Positions 1 through 7,306 are shown, counted from the first letter of the stretch. The stretch is DNA of 15,839 nt from Verrucomicrobiota bacterium (GCA_003219995.1 QHRC01000083.1:9018-24856); one strand, 5' to 3'. Translations and numbers: made by a program. The notes: a model not told the origin generated them from the letters alone.

Positions 1-495
1 AACCATATCAGGGGCGATACAGTCGACGTGCCGTGGAAAGTGTTCGTTTCGTTTCCGCTGAAGAAAGACAAAATCTTCGGCGTCATCGGCGTGGGCGGCG
101 CGATTAATCAGAGTCCGATAGTCGGTCCCGGCGGCGGCATCATCTGGCTGTTCAACGACCACTTGCGTCTGGAAGGCGTCTTCCCCAAGCCAGCGTTGGT
201 TTATAATCCCAATGATAATTGGGAATTTCGCCTCTTCGGAAACATTTATTACGAAAGTTTCCGCACCGAAGACGTCATAACCCCCGAGAGGAAGTTGCAA
301 GTGCACAACGCATGGGTTCAATACAGCGAGGATCGTGCTGGGCTACAGGCGAGCTATTCTGGCCTCAAGCCGTTTGAGATCACGCTCGGCGGCGGCGTTA
401 CCGTGAGGCGGGACTTTGATTTCTTCCGCGCCGAAGCGAGCGCCAAGACAAAGCCTGCCCCTTTCGTCAAGTTCGAGATCGTAGCGAAATTCTAG
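1..495 (+). CDS. Outer-membrane beta-barrel protein (DUF6268-like), 3' part
   Basis: The reading frame is open from base 1 and ends at TAG 493-495, so the 5' part lies outside the window. A GTG at 28 is in frame but is probably internal, since codons before it read on as plausible protein (NHIRGDTVDV). The visible 164 residues alternate hydrophobic and polar residues with many Gly and aromatic positions, as in amphipathic beta-strands, and end in Phe (VAKF), the usual signal for BAM-mediated insertion into the outer membrane. The pattern of a glycine-rich strand followed by a Pro-rich turn (FPKPALVYNPND) resembles the DUF6268 family of putative barrels. Function is unknown; no ligand or enzyme motif is visible. 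Its stop overlaps the stop of the convergent minus-strand SCP2 gene (shared CTAG). Confidence 0.7.
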   Translation, partial: NHIRGDTVDVPWKVFVSFPLKKDKIFGVIGVGGAINQSPIVGPGGGIIWLFNDHLRLEGVFPKPALVYNPNDNWEFRLFGNIYYESFRTEDVITPERKLQVHNAWVQYSEDRAGLQASYSGLKPFEITLGGGVTVRRDFDFFRAEASAKTKPAPFVKFEIVAKF

Positions 496-889
496 GGAAA
501 GATTTCGTCGAGCTTTTTCGCGGTCGACTGCGGACCGTGGACTTTCAGTCGCCCGGTCAAAAAGGCCCATGAGCCTTTGAGCGTTCCATTGGACATCGCG
601 ACCCAATCCTTATCGCTCGTGATAAAGGTGACGCTGGGATTGTCGATCTTAACGTCCCGTCGTTCACGTCGATCCACCACTCGCCGCCGTTCGGGCCACT
701 CAGCTCCCATTGGTAGCGGGCGTGGACTCCTTTTGCTTTCTCAGCGCGAAAACTTTGGCGCATTCCATCGAAAACCTGTTGCGGCGTCGAGTTGTCAGGC
801 TCGTTTGAGGCTGCCCTGGCCCCGCTCAACGAGATCGAAGAGATCATCGCCAGCATTGTCACGCAAACTCTCGCGTTCTTCGCATTCAT
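492..889 (-). pseudogene. SCP2 sterol-binding domain protein, frameshifted
   Basis: Two minus-strand frames together give one SCP2-like domain. The first starts at ATG 889 with a signal peptide (MNAKNARVCVTMLAMISS... to ARA) and runs through FDGMRQSFRAEKAKGVHARY and GGEWWIDVNDGT. The second continues with KIDNPSVTFITSDKDWVAMS, GTLKGSWAFLTGRLKVHG and KLDEIFP, to TAG at 492-494. SCP2 proteins show exactly this order: a W-x-I-x-V-x-D-G strand, then T-x-x-D-x-D-W, then the FLTGRLKVxG helix. Adding one base near 650-656 (G in ACG-GTT) would restore a single frame of about 132 residues. It is therefore a recent pseudogene or a sequencing/assembly error. A TTG at 904 could start the gene earlier, but ATG 889 fits a signal peptide. 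The break coincides with a copy of the AAGATCGACA motif. The protein would be exported and bind a lipid; partner unknown. Confidence 0.6.
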
Positions 890-930
890 AACGGCATTAT
901 CCAAATGATAGATCGTTCCGAGGAGTCATA

Positions 931-952
931 TTGGCCGTTTTCCCATGGCCAA
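931..952. terminator. Weak hairpin between MFS and SCP2 genes
   Basis: TTGGCC (931-936) and GGCCAA (947-952) can pair around a 10-base loop. It lies between the stop of the MFS gene (965) and the start of the SCP2 gene (889), both on minus. The stem is short and has no T-run, so it is at best an attenuator; it may be chance. Confidence 0.2.
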
Positions 953-964
953 GTGCGCCAGACC

Positions 965-2383
965 TCAGCGCAAACTTTTGTCCAGCGGCCCGATCTTTCG
1001 CGTTTCCGGCCAAATCATCGCAATCGCGATTACGGCGAGAATCGTTCCGATCCCCCCGCCGACTACGGACAGGACCGGTCCGAAAAGCGCGGCAGTGAGT
1101 CCTGATTCAAGCGCGCCGAATTCATTCGAAGTGCCGATAAAAATATTATTCACAGCCGAAACGCGTCCGCGCATTTCATCGGGTGTGACCAGTTGCACGA
1201 TCGAGCCGCGGATAATCACGCTCACACTGTCAAAGGCGCCGGCAATAAAAAGCATGCCGAGGGAAAGCCACAACACTTTCGATATGCCGAAAACGATGGT
1301 GGCAATTCCGAAACAGGTCACGCACCAAAGCAAGGCTTTGCCGGCATGTTTCATCGGCGGGAGGTAAGCCACTCCGAGCGCCGTGACAAACGCGCCCACC
1401 GCGGGCGCGGCCCGCATCCAACCGAGACCGATCGGACCGCAATGTAAGATTTGATCGGCATAAATCGGAAGCAATGCGGTCGCTCCGCCAAGCAAGACCG
1501 CAAATAAATCGAGTGTGATCGTGGCAAGAATCACTTTCTTGCTCAAGACGAAGCGCATGCCGGCAATCAAACTCCGCCACGGATTTTTCTCGATCTGGTT
1601 TGTGATTCGCGCGCCGCGGCGAATCGGCAGGACGAGGAGAAAAAACGAAAACGCGCAGAGAGCGTCGAGCGCGTAGACGAATGGGAAACCAGCATGGGCG
1701 ACGAGGAGACCGCTGATGCCGGGTCCGACGACTGATCCGATTTGGAATACGCTGTTGTTCCACGTCACCGCGTTGGCGAAAGCGTCGCGTGAAACAAGCG
1801 TGGGAAAAAAGGAGCTGCGCGCGGCCCAACCAAAAGTGCGAGCCGTTCCGTAGATAAAAAGCAAAAAGTAAATGAGCGGAACGGAAGCGTCATCGAAATG
1901 AAACGCCGGATGGTGGCGTTCGAAGACCGCGGCAATGGCTCGCAATATTCCGTTTCCCTGCCGCAAGATCGTCATGTTTGGAATGACAAGATGTTTCCAG
2001 GAGACCAACGCCAAGGCCACCGAAGCTAGAGCGCTGAAAATCTGCGACACCAGAATTATTCGCTTGCGGCTAAACCGGTCGGCCAGATGACCAGCCGGCA
2101 GGGAGAGCAAGACGACCGGGACCGCGATGACCAGTCCAACGAGACCAAGCGCAGTCGCCGAATGGGTACGCGCGTAGATTTCCCATTCGACCGCGACCGC
2201 GAGCATCTGGCGGCCCATGATCGACAGTAAATTGCCAAGCGTGAACAAGCTGAACCCGGGGGACCGAAACGCAGCGTAGGGATCATGCGACCGCGCTTCC
2301 GGCCGTGGCGGCGGCGTGATCGCGGCGCGTTGGCCGCGTGGCGAATCGTATCGATTTGGTGGCAGGTCGTTTTCTTGCGGCAT
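965..2383 (-). CDS. MFS transporter, EntS / MFS_3-type exporter
   Basis: A 472-residue major facilitator from ATG 2383 (MPQENDLPPNRY); an in-frame GTG at 2413 would add ten residues. About 45 Pro/Arg-rich, disordered residues come first, then roughly 10-12 hydrophobic helices. The first half carries the MFS motif A between TM2 and TM3 (GHLADRFSRKRI). Motifs such as SSFFPTLVSRDAFANAVTWN and GPGISGLLVAHAG match the MFS_3 family (transmembrane secretion effectors, including the enterobactin exporter EntS), found in the inner membrane and driven by proton exchange. An inserted stretch between TM3 and TM4 (WKHLVIPNMTILRQGNGI) widens the usual loop. The substrate cannot be told from sequence, and no siderophore or antibiotic genes lie nearby. 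The SCP2 gene follows on the same strand after about 75 bp and could be co-transcribed. Confidence 0.85.
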   Translation of the reverse strand: MPQENDLPPNRYDSPRGQRAAITPPPRPEARSHDPYAAFRSPGFSLFTLGNLLSIMGRQMLAVAVEWEIYARTHSATALGLVGLVIAVPVVLLSLPAGHLADRFSRKRIILVSQIFSALASVALALVSWKHLVIPNMTILRQGNGILRAIAAVFERHHPAFHFDDASVPLIYFLLFIYGTARTFGWAARSSFFPTLVSRDAFANAVTWNNSVFQIGSVVGPGISGLLVAHAGFPFVYALDALCAFSFFLLVLPIRRGARITNQIEKNPWRSLIAGMRFVLSKKVILATITLDLFAVLLGGATALLPIYADQILHCGPIGLGWMRAAPAVGAFVTALGVAYLPPMKHAGKALLWCVTCFGIATIVFGISKVLWLSLGMLFIAGAFDSVSVIIRGSIVQLVTPDEMRGRVSAVNNIFIGTSNEFGALESGLTAALFGPVLSVVGGGIGTILAVIAIAMIWPETRKIGPLDKSLR

Positions 2384-2528
2384 GTTCGAGCGCGTTCGCA
2401 CGAACACGCGCACCAGATTCTAAATTCCGCAAACGCCGCCGCAACTGCGCGATGCAGATTCCGATGTCGACCTTAAAACGCTACTAGCAGCAGATCCGCG
2501 GGTCGCGCGCGAGAATTTTGCGTAGAGC

Positions 2529-2550
2529 AAACGTTACAAGCGCAACGCGT
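2529..2550 (+). repeat. Partial copy of the cysJ 3' end
   Basis: AAACGTTACAAGCGC followed by AACGCGT matches bases 3855-3876, which encode the end of the CysJ-like protein (KRYKRDV), with only two differences in 22 bases. Both copies are followed within about 20 bases by TTGTAGCTGCCGC, the start of the hairpin repeat. It may be the remnant of a duplicated gene end or part of a longer dispersed repeat. Confidence 0.5.
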
Positions 2551-2564
2551 CCCAACCGCGCGCG

Positions 2565-2644
2565 TTGTAGCTGCCGCTGTCCTCAGCGGCAGGATCATCG
2601 CTGACTAAACAGGGTTCTGCCGTCCGTGACGGCGGCCGCTACAA
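2565..2644. repeat. Composite hairpin (REP-like) repeat
   Basis: The element begins TTGTAGCTGCCGCT and ends GGCGGCCGCTACAA, an imperfect outer inverted repeat. Inside are two small stem-loops: TGCCGCT/AGCGGCA (2572-2591) and GCCGTCCGTGACGGC (2619-2633). The same ends occur as a perfect hairpin at 3894-3927, and GCCGCTACAA recurs at 2695-2704. It is non-coding and probably a member of a genome-wide family. Confidence 0.65.
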
Positions 2645-2702
2645 TACCGGCGGCAAAAGAAAAAAATGATGAACATTTGCGACAGCGAAAGATCGCCGCT
2701 AC

Positions 2703-2714
2703 AAGATCGACATG
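2703..2714 (+). promoter_or_regulatory. AAGATCGACA motif at the cysJ-like start codon
   Basis: AAGATCGACATG runs into ATG 2712, in the place where a Shine-Dalgarno sequence would sit; no GGAG-type site is seen. It is one of 14 exact copies in the window (see findings). Whether it acts in translation here is unknown. Confidence 0.45.
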
Positions 2715-3881
2715 CCGGAAGTTACTGCTCCACTCAAAGCCGCCACGTCCGCTTCGCTTTACACGCGAAGCAATCCGTTTCCCGGAAAACTTGTGGTCAA
2801 TCGACGTTTGAGCGGTCCCGAATCGGAAAAGGACACGCGCCATTTTGAGATCGATCTGACCGGATGGGGTCTAAGCTTCGAAGTCGGCGACTCCGTTGCG
2901 GTTTATCCAACCAACGATCCTGATTTAGTTGAGGAAATCATCCACGCACTCGGTGCAAAAGGCGATGAGCCAGTAGCGGCGGGAAAAACTCAAAAGAACT
3001 TTCGCGAGGCCCTTCTGCGCGATTATTCGATCACTCAACCTACGCCTAAGTTTTTGAAAGCGATTACACGACGGGCAAACTCTTCGACCCTGCTGAAAGA
3101 CTTGTTGCAGCCGGAACGCAAGGAAGATCTGGATCGATATCTCTGGGGCATGGAAGTGATCGATTTTTTAAATGAGCACCCTTCGGCAAAGTTTAGCCCG
3201 GAAGAATTCGTTGGGCTCCTCACGAAATTGCAGCCGCGGCTTTACTCCGTTGCGTCAAGCTTGCGCGTCTATCCCGAGCAAGTGCACCTGATCGTCGACG
3301 TGGTCCGCTACGAAAGTCATGGCCGTGTGCGCAAAGGCGTGGCCTCGTCATTTCTGGCTGAACGCGCCGACAATGTTCCTGTGCCGGTTTATCCCAGCTC
3401 GGCAAAGCATTTTCATATGCCCGAAAATCCCGACACCCCAATCATCATGATCGGACCGGGTACTGGCATCGCGCCATTTCGTGCATTCTTGCAAGATCGA
3501 CAGGCCGTGGGCGCGAAAGGGAAGAACTGGCTCTACTTCGGAGCCCAACGAGAGAAATGCGATTATGCCTATAAGGAGGACTTTGATCGATTCAAGCGCG
3601 ACGGTATTTTGACACGATTCGATTGCGCCTGGTCGCGTGACCAAGCCCACAAGATTTACGTGCAGCATAAATTGCTGGAAAACGCAGCGGAAATCTGGAA
3701 ATGGCTCGATTCCGAGGGCGCGCAGTTTTTTGTTTGTGGCGATGCGCGGCGCATGGCGAAAGATGTAGATGCCGCATTGCGTAAAATCGTTCAGGAGCAG
3801 GGCGGTAAGAGCGTGAATGACGCGAACTCTTACGTCGAAAAATTGAAGAGCGATAAACGTTACAAGCGCGACGTGTATTAA
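2712..3881 (+). CDS. Sulfite-reductase-type NADPH flavoprotein lacking the FMN domain (CysJ-like)
   Basis: A 389-residue protein matching only the FAD/NADPH half of CysJ (about 600 residues in enteric bacteria). FAD-binding RLYS is at about 176-179, the flavin/NADP loop RKGVASSFLAE at about 207-217, the nucleotide motif IGPGTGIAPFRAFLQ at about 247-261, then YFGAQRE, WSRDQAHKIYVQ and the CysJ-like tail KRYKRDVY with the terminal Tyr that stacks on flavin. Residues 20-150 form the connecting domain typical of diflavin reductases. The N-terminal flavodoxin domain is absent, and the upstream DNA does not encode it. It would be cytoplasmic, taking electrons from NADPH to a separate carrier or directly to a hemoprotein sulfite reductase (CysI), not in this window. 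ATG 2712 begins MPEVTAPLKA; an upstream ATG in another frame is not used. It converges on the YfhO-like gene with a 4-base overlap. Confidence 0.85.
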   Translation: MPEVTAPLKAATSASLYTRSNPFPGKLVVNRRLSGPESEKDTRHFEIDLTGWGLSFEVGDSVAVYPTNDPDLVEEIIHALGAKGDEPVAAGKTQKNFREALLRDYSITQPTPKFLKAITRRANSSTLLKDLLQPERKEDLDRYLWGMEVIDFLNEHPSAKFSPEEFVGLLTKLQPRLYSVASSLRVYPEQVHLIVDVVRYESHGRVRKGVASSFLAERADNVPVPVYPSSAKHFHMPENPDTPIIMIGPGTGIAPFRAFLQDRQAVGAKGKNWLYFGAQREKCDYAYKEDFDRFKRDGILTRFDCAWSRDQAHKIYVQHKLLENAAEIWKWLDSEGAQFFVCGDARRMAKDVDAALRKIVQEQGGKSVNDANSYVEKLKSDKRYKRDVY

Positions 3882-6175
3882 ATTCTGCTCGAGTTGTAGC
3901 TGCCGCCAGAGACGGCGGCAGCTACAACGCCCGCGACGAAAATTACCACGCACAAGATCGACAATCCCCCGCCCGCGACCAGCCACACCGGCCGGTAAGT
4001 CAGAACAAGATGCCCGTGCAAACCAGCTGGCAGTTCGACCGTCGGGAATAAACCCCGATACGAATCGACGCTAAGCTTTTCGCCTGCGATTTGCGCGACA
4101 TAACCGCGAAAGTATGGACGCGAAAAAGTCAGCAAGGCAACGCGCTGATCGCCTTTCACTGGATCGACATCGGCCTCGACCTGATTTCGCGACTCCGTAA
4201 TTCGTGAAATATTCGCGGGAACAAATTGCTCGCCCGGCCGGGAATCAATCGAAGTAACCGATCGCACTCGCGCAAACGGCGCAACGCGCCGATGAAAGAC
4301 GCGGCCTTCTTTTGTCGACGTGACAAGCCGCCAATCGATCGCCGGCAGTGGATCAACATTCACTTCCGAGGCAACCGCAATTCCGTCAACGCCAAGTCGG
4401 GTCAATAAGCCATCGGCTCCGGCTTGTTCCGTGAGCAAATATTTGCCGAAATCCGGATCGATTTCGCCGTGAATGGCGAAATTGAAGTCGCGTCCCACGC
4501 CGGCGGCAAGAATCGGGCTATAGCCGTTGATAAAATGCAATTCGCCCCACATCGATGTGCTCCCGGGCCGGACAACCTGCCCGACCGGTCCCGTTTTTTT
4601 CTCGATGCGATAGGCGTGTTCGGTCGGCGGATAAATACTCAAATAGAGCCGCTGCCGATCAAGCGGCCCGGCCCCAAGTAATTGTGGATCGAGATTGTAC
4701 TTCGGCACGCCGCAATTCAGCGGGAGTAAAAAGTAAGTTGCCAACAACGCCGCGACAGTGACGCCGGCCGGCATCCAGGCCAGAAGCTGTTTGCTTTGAC
4801 TGGAAAGGAATTCCGAGAACACCCAAAGCAGAGAGAGCCCTAGAAAAATCCATGTGAGTGGGAAAGCATTCGGGCCGTCCGTGTGCAAGATCGACATCGT
4901 GATTGCCGTCAAGGCCACAAGGAGAAATGCAATCATGCCGGGTAACGCAAGAATTTCGCGCGATAGCTGTTGAGGGTGCGCCCTCCGGCCCAGCTGGCGG
5001 AGCGCTTCCGCAGCACACAGCGCAAGAATCAGATGAAAAAACGGCAGCCAGCGAAAACTCCAGCGAAAAACTCCGGCGCTTGGCAGCATCGAGATCGCAA
5101 GAACAAGCAGGAGCAAACCGATCTCCGACCGGATTTTCCGGAGTGACGCCACCTCCGTCTCCGCTTCGCCCGAGAGAGTAAACGGCGATGCTATACGTGA
5201 ATCGCGTATAGCATATTTTGCGACAAACGCCGCGATGAAAGCAGCTGTGGCAACAAGCCCGCAGGACAACTCGGTCGCGGTGTGCGGCATCATTCGCGTG
5301 GAAAAATCGGCCCAGTTCACCGTCCAACACGGCAAAATAAATCCAGGCAATGCGGCGGGCGGAACAAGCCATTGCCAGTGGGCGGACGAGGTTTGCAGCT
5401 CGCGCGCGGAACCATGAACGTAAGCAAAAGCTGCGAGCCAGGCCGGCGCGGAAAGACCGAATCCGAGAGCAGCCCCGAAGAGCAGCGGCAAGATCGACAA
5501 CAGCGTTCGCGTTTGAATGAGCGACCGCAGACAAAGCCACGCGATTAAGAGCACCAGCATTAAAACGGTGTAAGGAAATCCGCCGGTGACGACGAGATAG
5601 ACGAATGGCGCGGGCCACAGAAATCTCCAGCGAGTTCGCTGTCGATCCAGCGCGCGCTCGAGGCCCCACCACCCCCAGGGAAACCAGGCGAACGCGCCAA
5701 GCGCGCCAAACCAGTCGGCCGCGCCCCAACAAATGATCCAGCCATTCAGAGCCGCGACCAATGCGACAAAGATCGACAGTGGGGCGGATAGTTCGCGATC
5801 GCGCGCGAGTAGAAACGCGCCTGCGGCAAGGACGAAAAGATGGATGATAGAAAGTGCGGCGGCTTGTTGGGGAAAGCTGAGTGAAAATTTCCAAACCAGA
5901 ATGACGGCCGCGTTAATGAAAATCGAAAACGTTCCGTATTGAAATTCGCCGGCAAGATTGCTGCAGATCCACGAGTACGGGCTGAGCAACGGGAAATCAC
6001 CTTCAGACCAGCTGCGCGCGACATCGGCAAAGACGGGCAAGATCGACAATTCATAATCGTCGTTCCAAAACGCGAGCGGGTCGCGCCAAAGCAGGATGAG
6101 GCAAAAGGCGACGACGATTAGTCCCGACGCAGTCGCGCCCCAAAAATTCAGCCACTGATTAACACGGATTTTCAC
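3878..6175 (-). CDS. Large polytopic membrane protein, YfhO / GT-C glycosyltransferase-like
   Basis: 765 residues with about 11-13 hydrophobic helices, a soluble periplasmic C-terminal domain (roughly residues 510-720) and a final TM helix. The first loop carries NDDYELSILPVFADVARSW and GDFPLLSPYSW, the acidic pattern seen in YfhO-family and related GT-C enzymes that move sugars from lipid carriers to wall polymers or proteins. That role is inferred from fold resemblance. The only usable start is GTG 6175, because an in-frame TGA lies just upstream and no ATG follows for a long way. This GTG and the first ten or so codons (KIRVNQWLN) lie inside the dispersed repeat 6151-6230. The last codons (AAAVSGGSYNSS) are encoded by the hairpin 3894-3927. 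The gene also contains five copies of the AAGATCGACA complement, all read as (L/M)SI(L/F). It lies downstream of the MBL gene on the same strand. Confidence 0.75.
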   Translation of the reverse strand: MKIRVNQWLNFWGATASGLIVVAFCLILLWRDPLAFWNDDYELSILPVFADVARSWSEGDFPLLSPYSWICSNLAGEFQYGTFSIFINAAVILVWKFSLSFPQQAAALSIIHLFVLAAGAFLLARDRELSAPLSIFVALVAALNGWIICWGAADWFGALGAFAWFPWGWWGLERALDRQRTRWRFLWPAPFVYLVVTGGFPYTVLMLVLLIAWLCLRSLIQTRTLLSILPLLFGAALGFGLSAPAWLAAFAYVHGSARELQTSSAHWQWLVPPAALPGFILPCWTVNWADFSTRMMPHTATELSCGLVATAAFIAAFVAKYAIRDSRIASPFTLSGEAETEVASLRKIRSEIGLLLLVLAISMLPSAGVFRWSFRWLPFFHLILALCAAEALRQLGRRAHPQQLSREILALPGMIAFLLVALTAITMSILHTDGPNAFPLTWIFLGLSLLWVFSEFLSSQSKQLLAWMPAGVTVAALLATYFLLPLNCGVPKYNLDPQLLGAGPLDRQRLYLSIYPPTEHAYRIEKKTGPVGQVVRPGSTSMWGELHFINGYSPILAAGVGRDFNFAIHGEIDPDFGKYLLTEQAGADGLLTRLGVDGIAVASEVNVDPLPAIDWRLVTSTKEGRVFHRRVAPFARVRSVTSIDSRPGEQFVPANISRITESRNQVEADVDPVKGDQRVALLTFSRPYFRGYVAQIAGEKLSVDSYRGLFPTVELPAGLHGHLVLTYRPVWLVAGGGLSILCVVIFVAGVVAAAVSGGSYNSSRI
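3894..3927. repeat. Perfect 14-bp inverted repeat (hairpin) at a convergent gene junction
   Basis: TTGTAGCTGCCGCC (3894-3907) and GGCGGCAGCTACAA (3914-3927) pair perfectly around AGAGAC. It lies 12 bases past the cysJ-like stop and could end that transcript, although no T-run follows. It also lies inside the last codons of the minus-strand membrane-protein gene. The arms match the ends of the composite repeat at 2565-2644, so it is a family member rather than a unique terminator. Confidence 0.8.
5188..5214. repeat. Perfect 10-bp inverted repeat inside the membrane-protein gene
   Basis: ATGCTATACG (5188-5197) and CGTATAGCAT (5205-5214) pair around TGAATCG. On minus it encodes AIRDSRIA in a hydrophilic loop between two membrane helices. 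It may be a small inserted palindrome tolerated by the loop, or chance. Confidence 0.5.
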
Positions 6176-6230
6176 AGATGCAGAAAAACAAATCTGCTGA
6201 TCTGTGTTTCATCTGTGTACATCTATGGCT
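6151..6230. repeat. Dispersed imperfect inverted repeat (ACACGGATT...CATCTGTG type)
   Basis: The left arm GCCACTGATTAACACGGATT, followed by TTCACAGATG, pairs imperfectly with the right arm, read on minus as AGCCATAGATGTACACAGAT then GAAACACAGATC. The result is a hairpin of about 80 bases around CAGAAAAACAAATCTGC. Similar 'cacggat/ctgtg' short repeats are known scattered through many environmental bacterial genomes; I recall this from general experience. It fills the 66-base space between the MBL stop and the membrane-protein gene and extends into the latter's 5' end. Confidence 0.65.
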
Positions 6231-6241
6231 AGAAATTATTT

Positions 6242-7198
6242 TTATAGCACCACGGGTTTGCCTTCAGTCATGACAAGAACTTTGTCCTCGATCCCGTGGT
6301 CGCGGGCGGCGGCCTGCAAACGCTGGAGCGGCTCGTCAAGTGGTTCGTAGCCAAGCCGAAAAGTTCCGTAATGCATCGGCACCAAAACCTTCGCGCCGAG
6401 TTCCGTGAACGCCTTGACCGCCTCTTCCGGATTCATGTGAACTTCGCGGCCGGTCGGCGGGTCGTAGGCCCCGATGGGAAGAAGCGCGATGTCGATCTGG
6501 TAATGATCTCCAATCTCCCTGAAGCCTGGGAAAAAAGCGCTGTCGCCACAATGAAAAATTGTCCGGTTATCCACCGTGACCGCGAACCCGCCAAAGCCGC
6601 GATGCAAGTCCGCCAGAAAACGCGCGCCCCAATGGTAACAAGGCGTTAAGGAAACTTGGAGCGGGCCGAGTCGCACTGTCTGCCAGTAATCAAGCTCGTG
6701 GACAATATGGAAACCGAGATCATGCACCAGGTTACCCACACCGATAGGGACGACGATGGGCTGATTGGCCGCCACTCGCCGCAGCGTTCGCCGGTCGAGA
6801 TGATCGAAATGCGCGTGGGTCACAAGGACGAAATCGATTTCCGGCAAATGATGAATCTCAAATCCGGGCCGCTTCAGTCGTTTGATCACCTTCAGCCATT
6901 TCGACCAGTTCGGGTCGATCAGGACATTGATCTCGTGCGTTTGCAGCAAAAACGAAGCGTGTCCGATCCAGGTGAGACAAATTTCGCCTTTCTCGATCTT
7001 GGGAAATTGCGGCTGAAAACGGTCGCCGGAGCGCCTGACAAAAAGCGAAGGAATCAGGACGCTGGTGAGAAAATTGCGTTTGTGCCAGTCCGGGCGCGGA
7101 CGCAAGCGAACACGGGTCGAGCGTTTCGGGGAAGCGCCATCCTCTGATTTTTGGCGAACGATGTTCCTCCGGCTTTTTTTCGAAAAAGGAATCGGCAC
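6242..7198 (-). CDS. MBL-fold metal-dependent hydrolase, NAPE-PLD / UlaG-like
   Basis: About 318 residues from GTG 7198; an in-frame TTG at 7255 would add 19, and neither start has a good ribosome site. The zinc site is complete: HAHFDH (about residues 128-133 from GTG 7198), His in PCYHWGARF, Asp in HCGDSAFF, and His in VPMHYGTF near the end. The opening WIGHASFLLQ with LIDPNWS, and the segments IALLPIGAYDP and HMNPEEAV, match the bacterial relatives of N-acyl-phosphatidylethanolamine phospholipase D rather than beta-lactamases. Such enzymes cleave a phosphodiester bond in a lipid or other small substrate. There is no signal peptide; the basic N-terminus (KKSRRNIVRQ) suggests a cytoplasmic or membrane-face enzyme. 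It may share a transcript with the membrane-protein gene downstream and is divergent from the DUF1460 gene. Confidence 0.8.
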   Translation of the reverse strand: MPIPFSKKSRRNIVRQKSEDGASPKRSTRVRLRPRPDWHKRNFLTSVLIPSLFVRRSGDRFQPQFPKIEKGEICLTWIGHASFLLQTHEINVLIDPNWSKWLKVIKRLKRPGFEIHHLPEIDFVLVTHAHFDHLDRRTLRRVAANQPIVVPIGVGNLVHDLGFHIVHELDYWQTVRLGPLQVSLTPCYHWGARFLADLHRGFGGFAVTVDNRTIFHCGDSAFFPGFREIGDHYQIDIALLPIGAYDPPTGREVHMNPEEAVKAFTELGAKVLVPMHYGTFRLGYEPLDEPLQRLQAAARDHGIEDKVLVMTEGKPVVL

Positions 7199-7306
7199 TC
7201 TCGCGCAAGCATATAAGCTTGGTGGGATGAAGTAAAATTTTTCACGCCGCCGCAATTAGAAACGCGGTTGATCAAGCGTAAATTCCGCCTTCAGTTGTGC
7301 GCGCAT

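Larger units (their letters stand above)
2384..2711. other. Intergenic region with repeats upstream of the cysJ-like gene
   Basis: This 328-base stretch between divergent genes holds no credible coding sequence. It contains a near-motif copy (AAGGTCGACAT on minus, 2464-2474), a 22-base segment matching the cysJ 3' end with two mismatches (2529-2550), a composite hairpin repeat (2565-2644), another GCCGCTACAA end (2695-2704) and the AAGATCGACA motif touching ATG 2712. Promoters for both flanking genes must lie here, but I cannot place a convincing -35/-10 pair. Confidence 0.6.

Noticed and set aside
1193..1447. Plus-strand small open frames across the MFS gene
   Set aside because: Shadow frames of a well-supported transporter; no ribosome site or domain.
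3348..3986. Minus-strand open frame of 212 codons antisense to the cysJ-like gene
   Set aside because: The plus frame has complete FAD/NADPH motifs; the antisense frame has no recognisable domain or start signal.
4659..5894. Long minus-strand open frame (411 codons) in another frame of the membrane-protein gene
   Set aside because: Arg/Ser/Cys-rich low-quality composition typical of a shadow frame; the 765-residue frame has membrane helices and family motifs.
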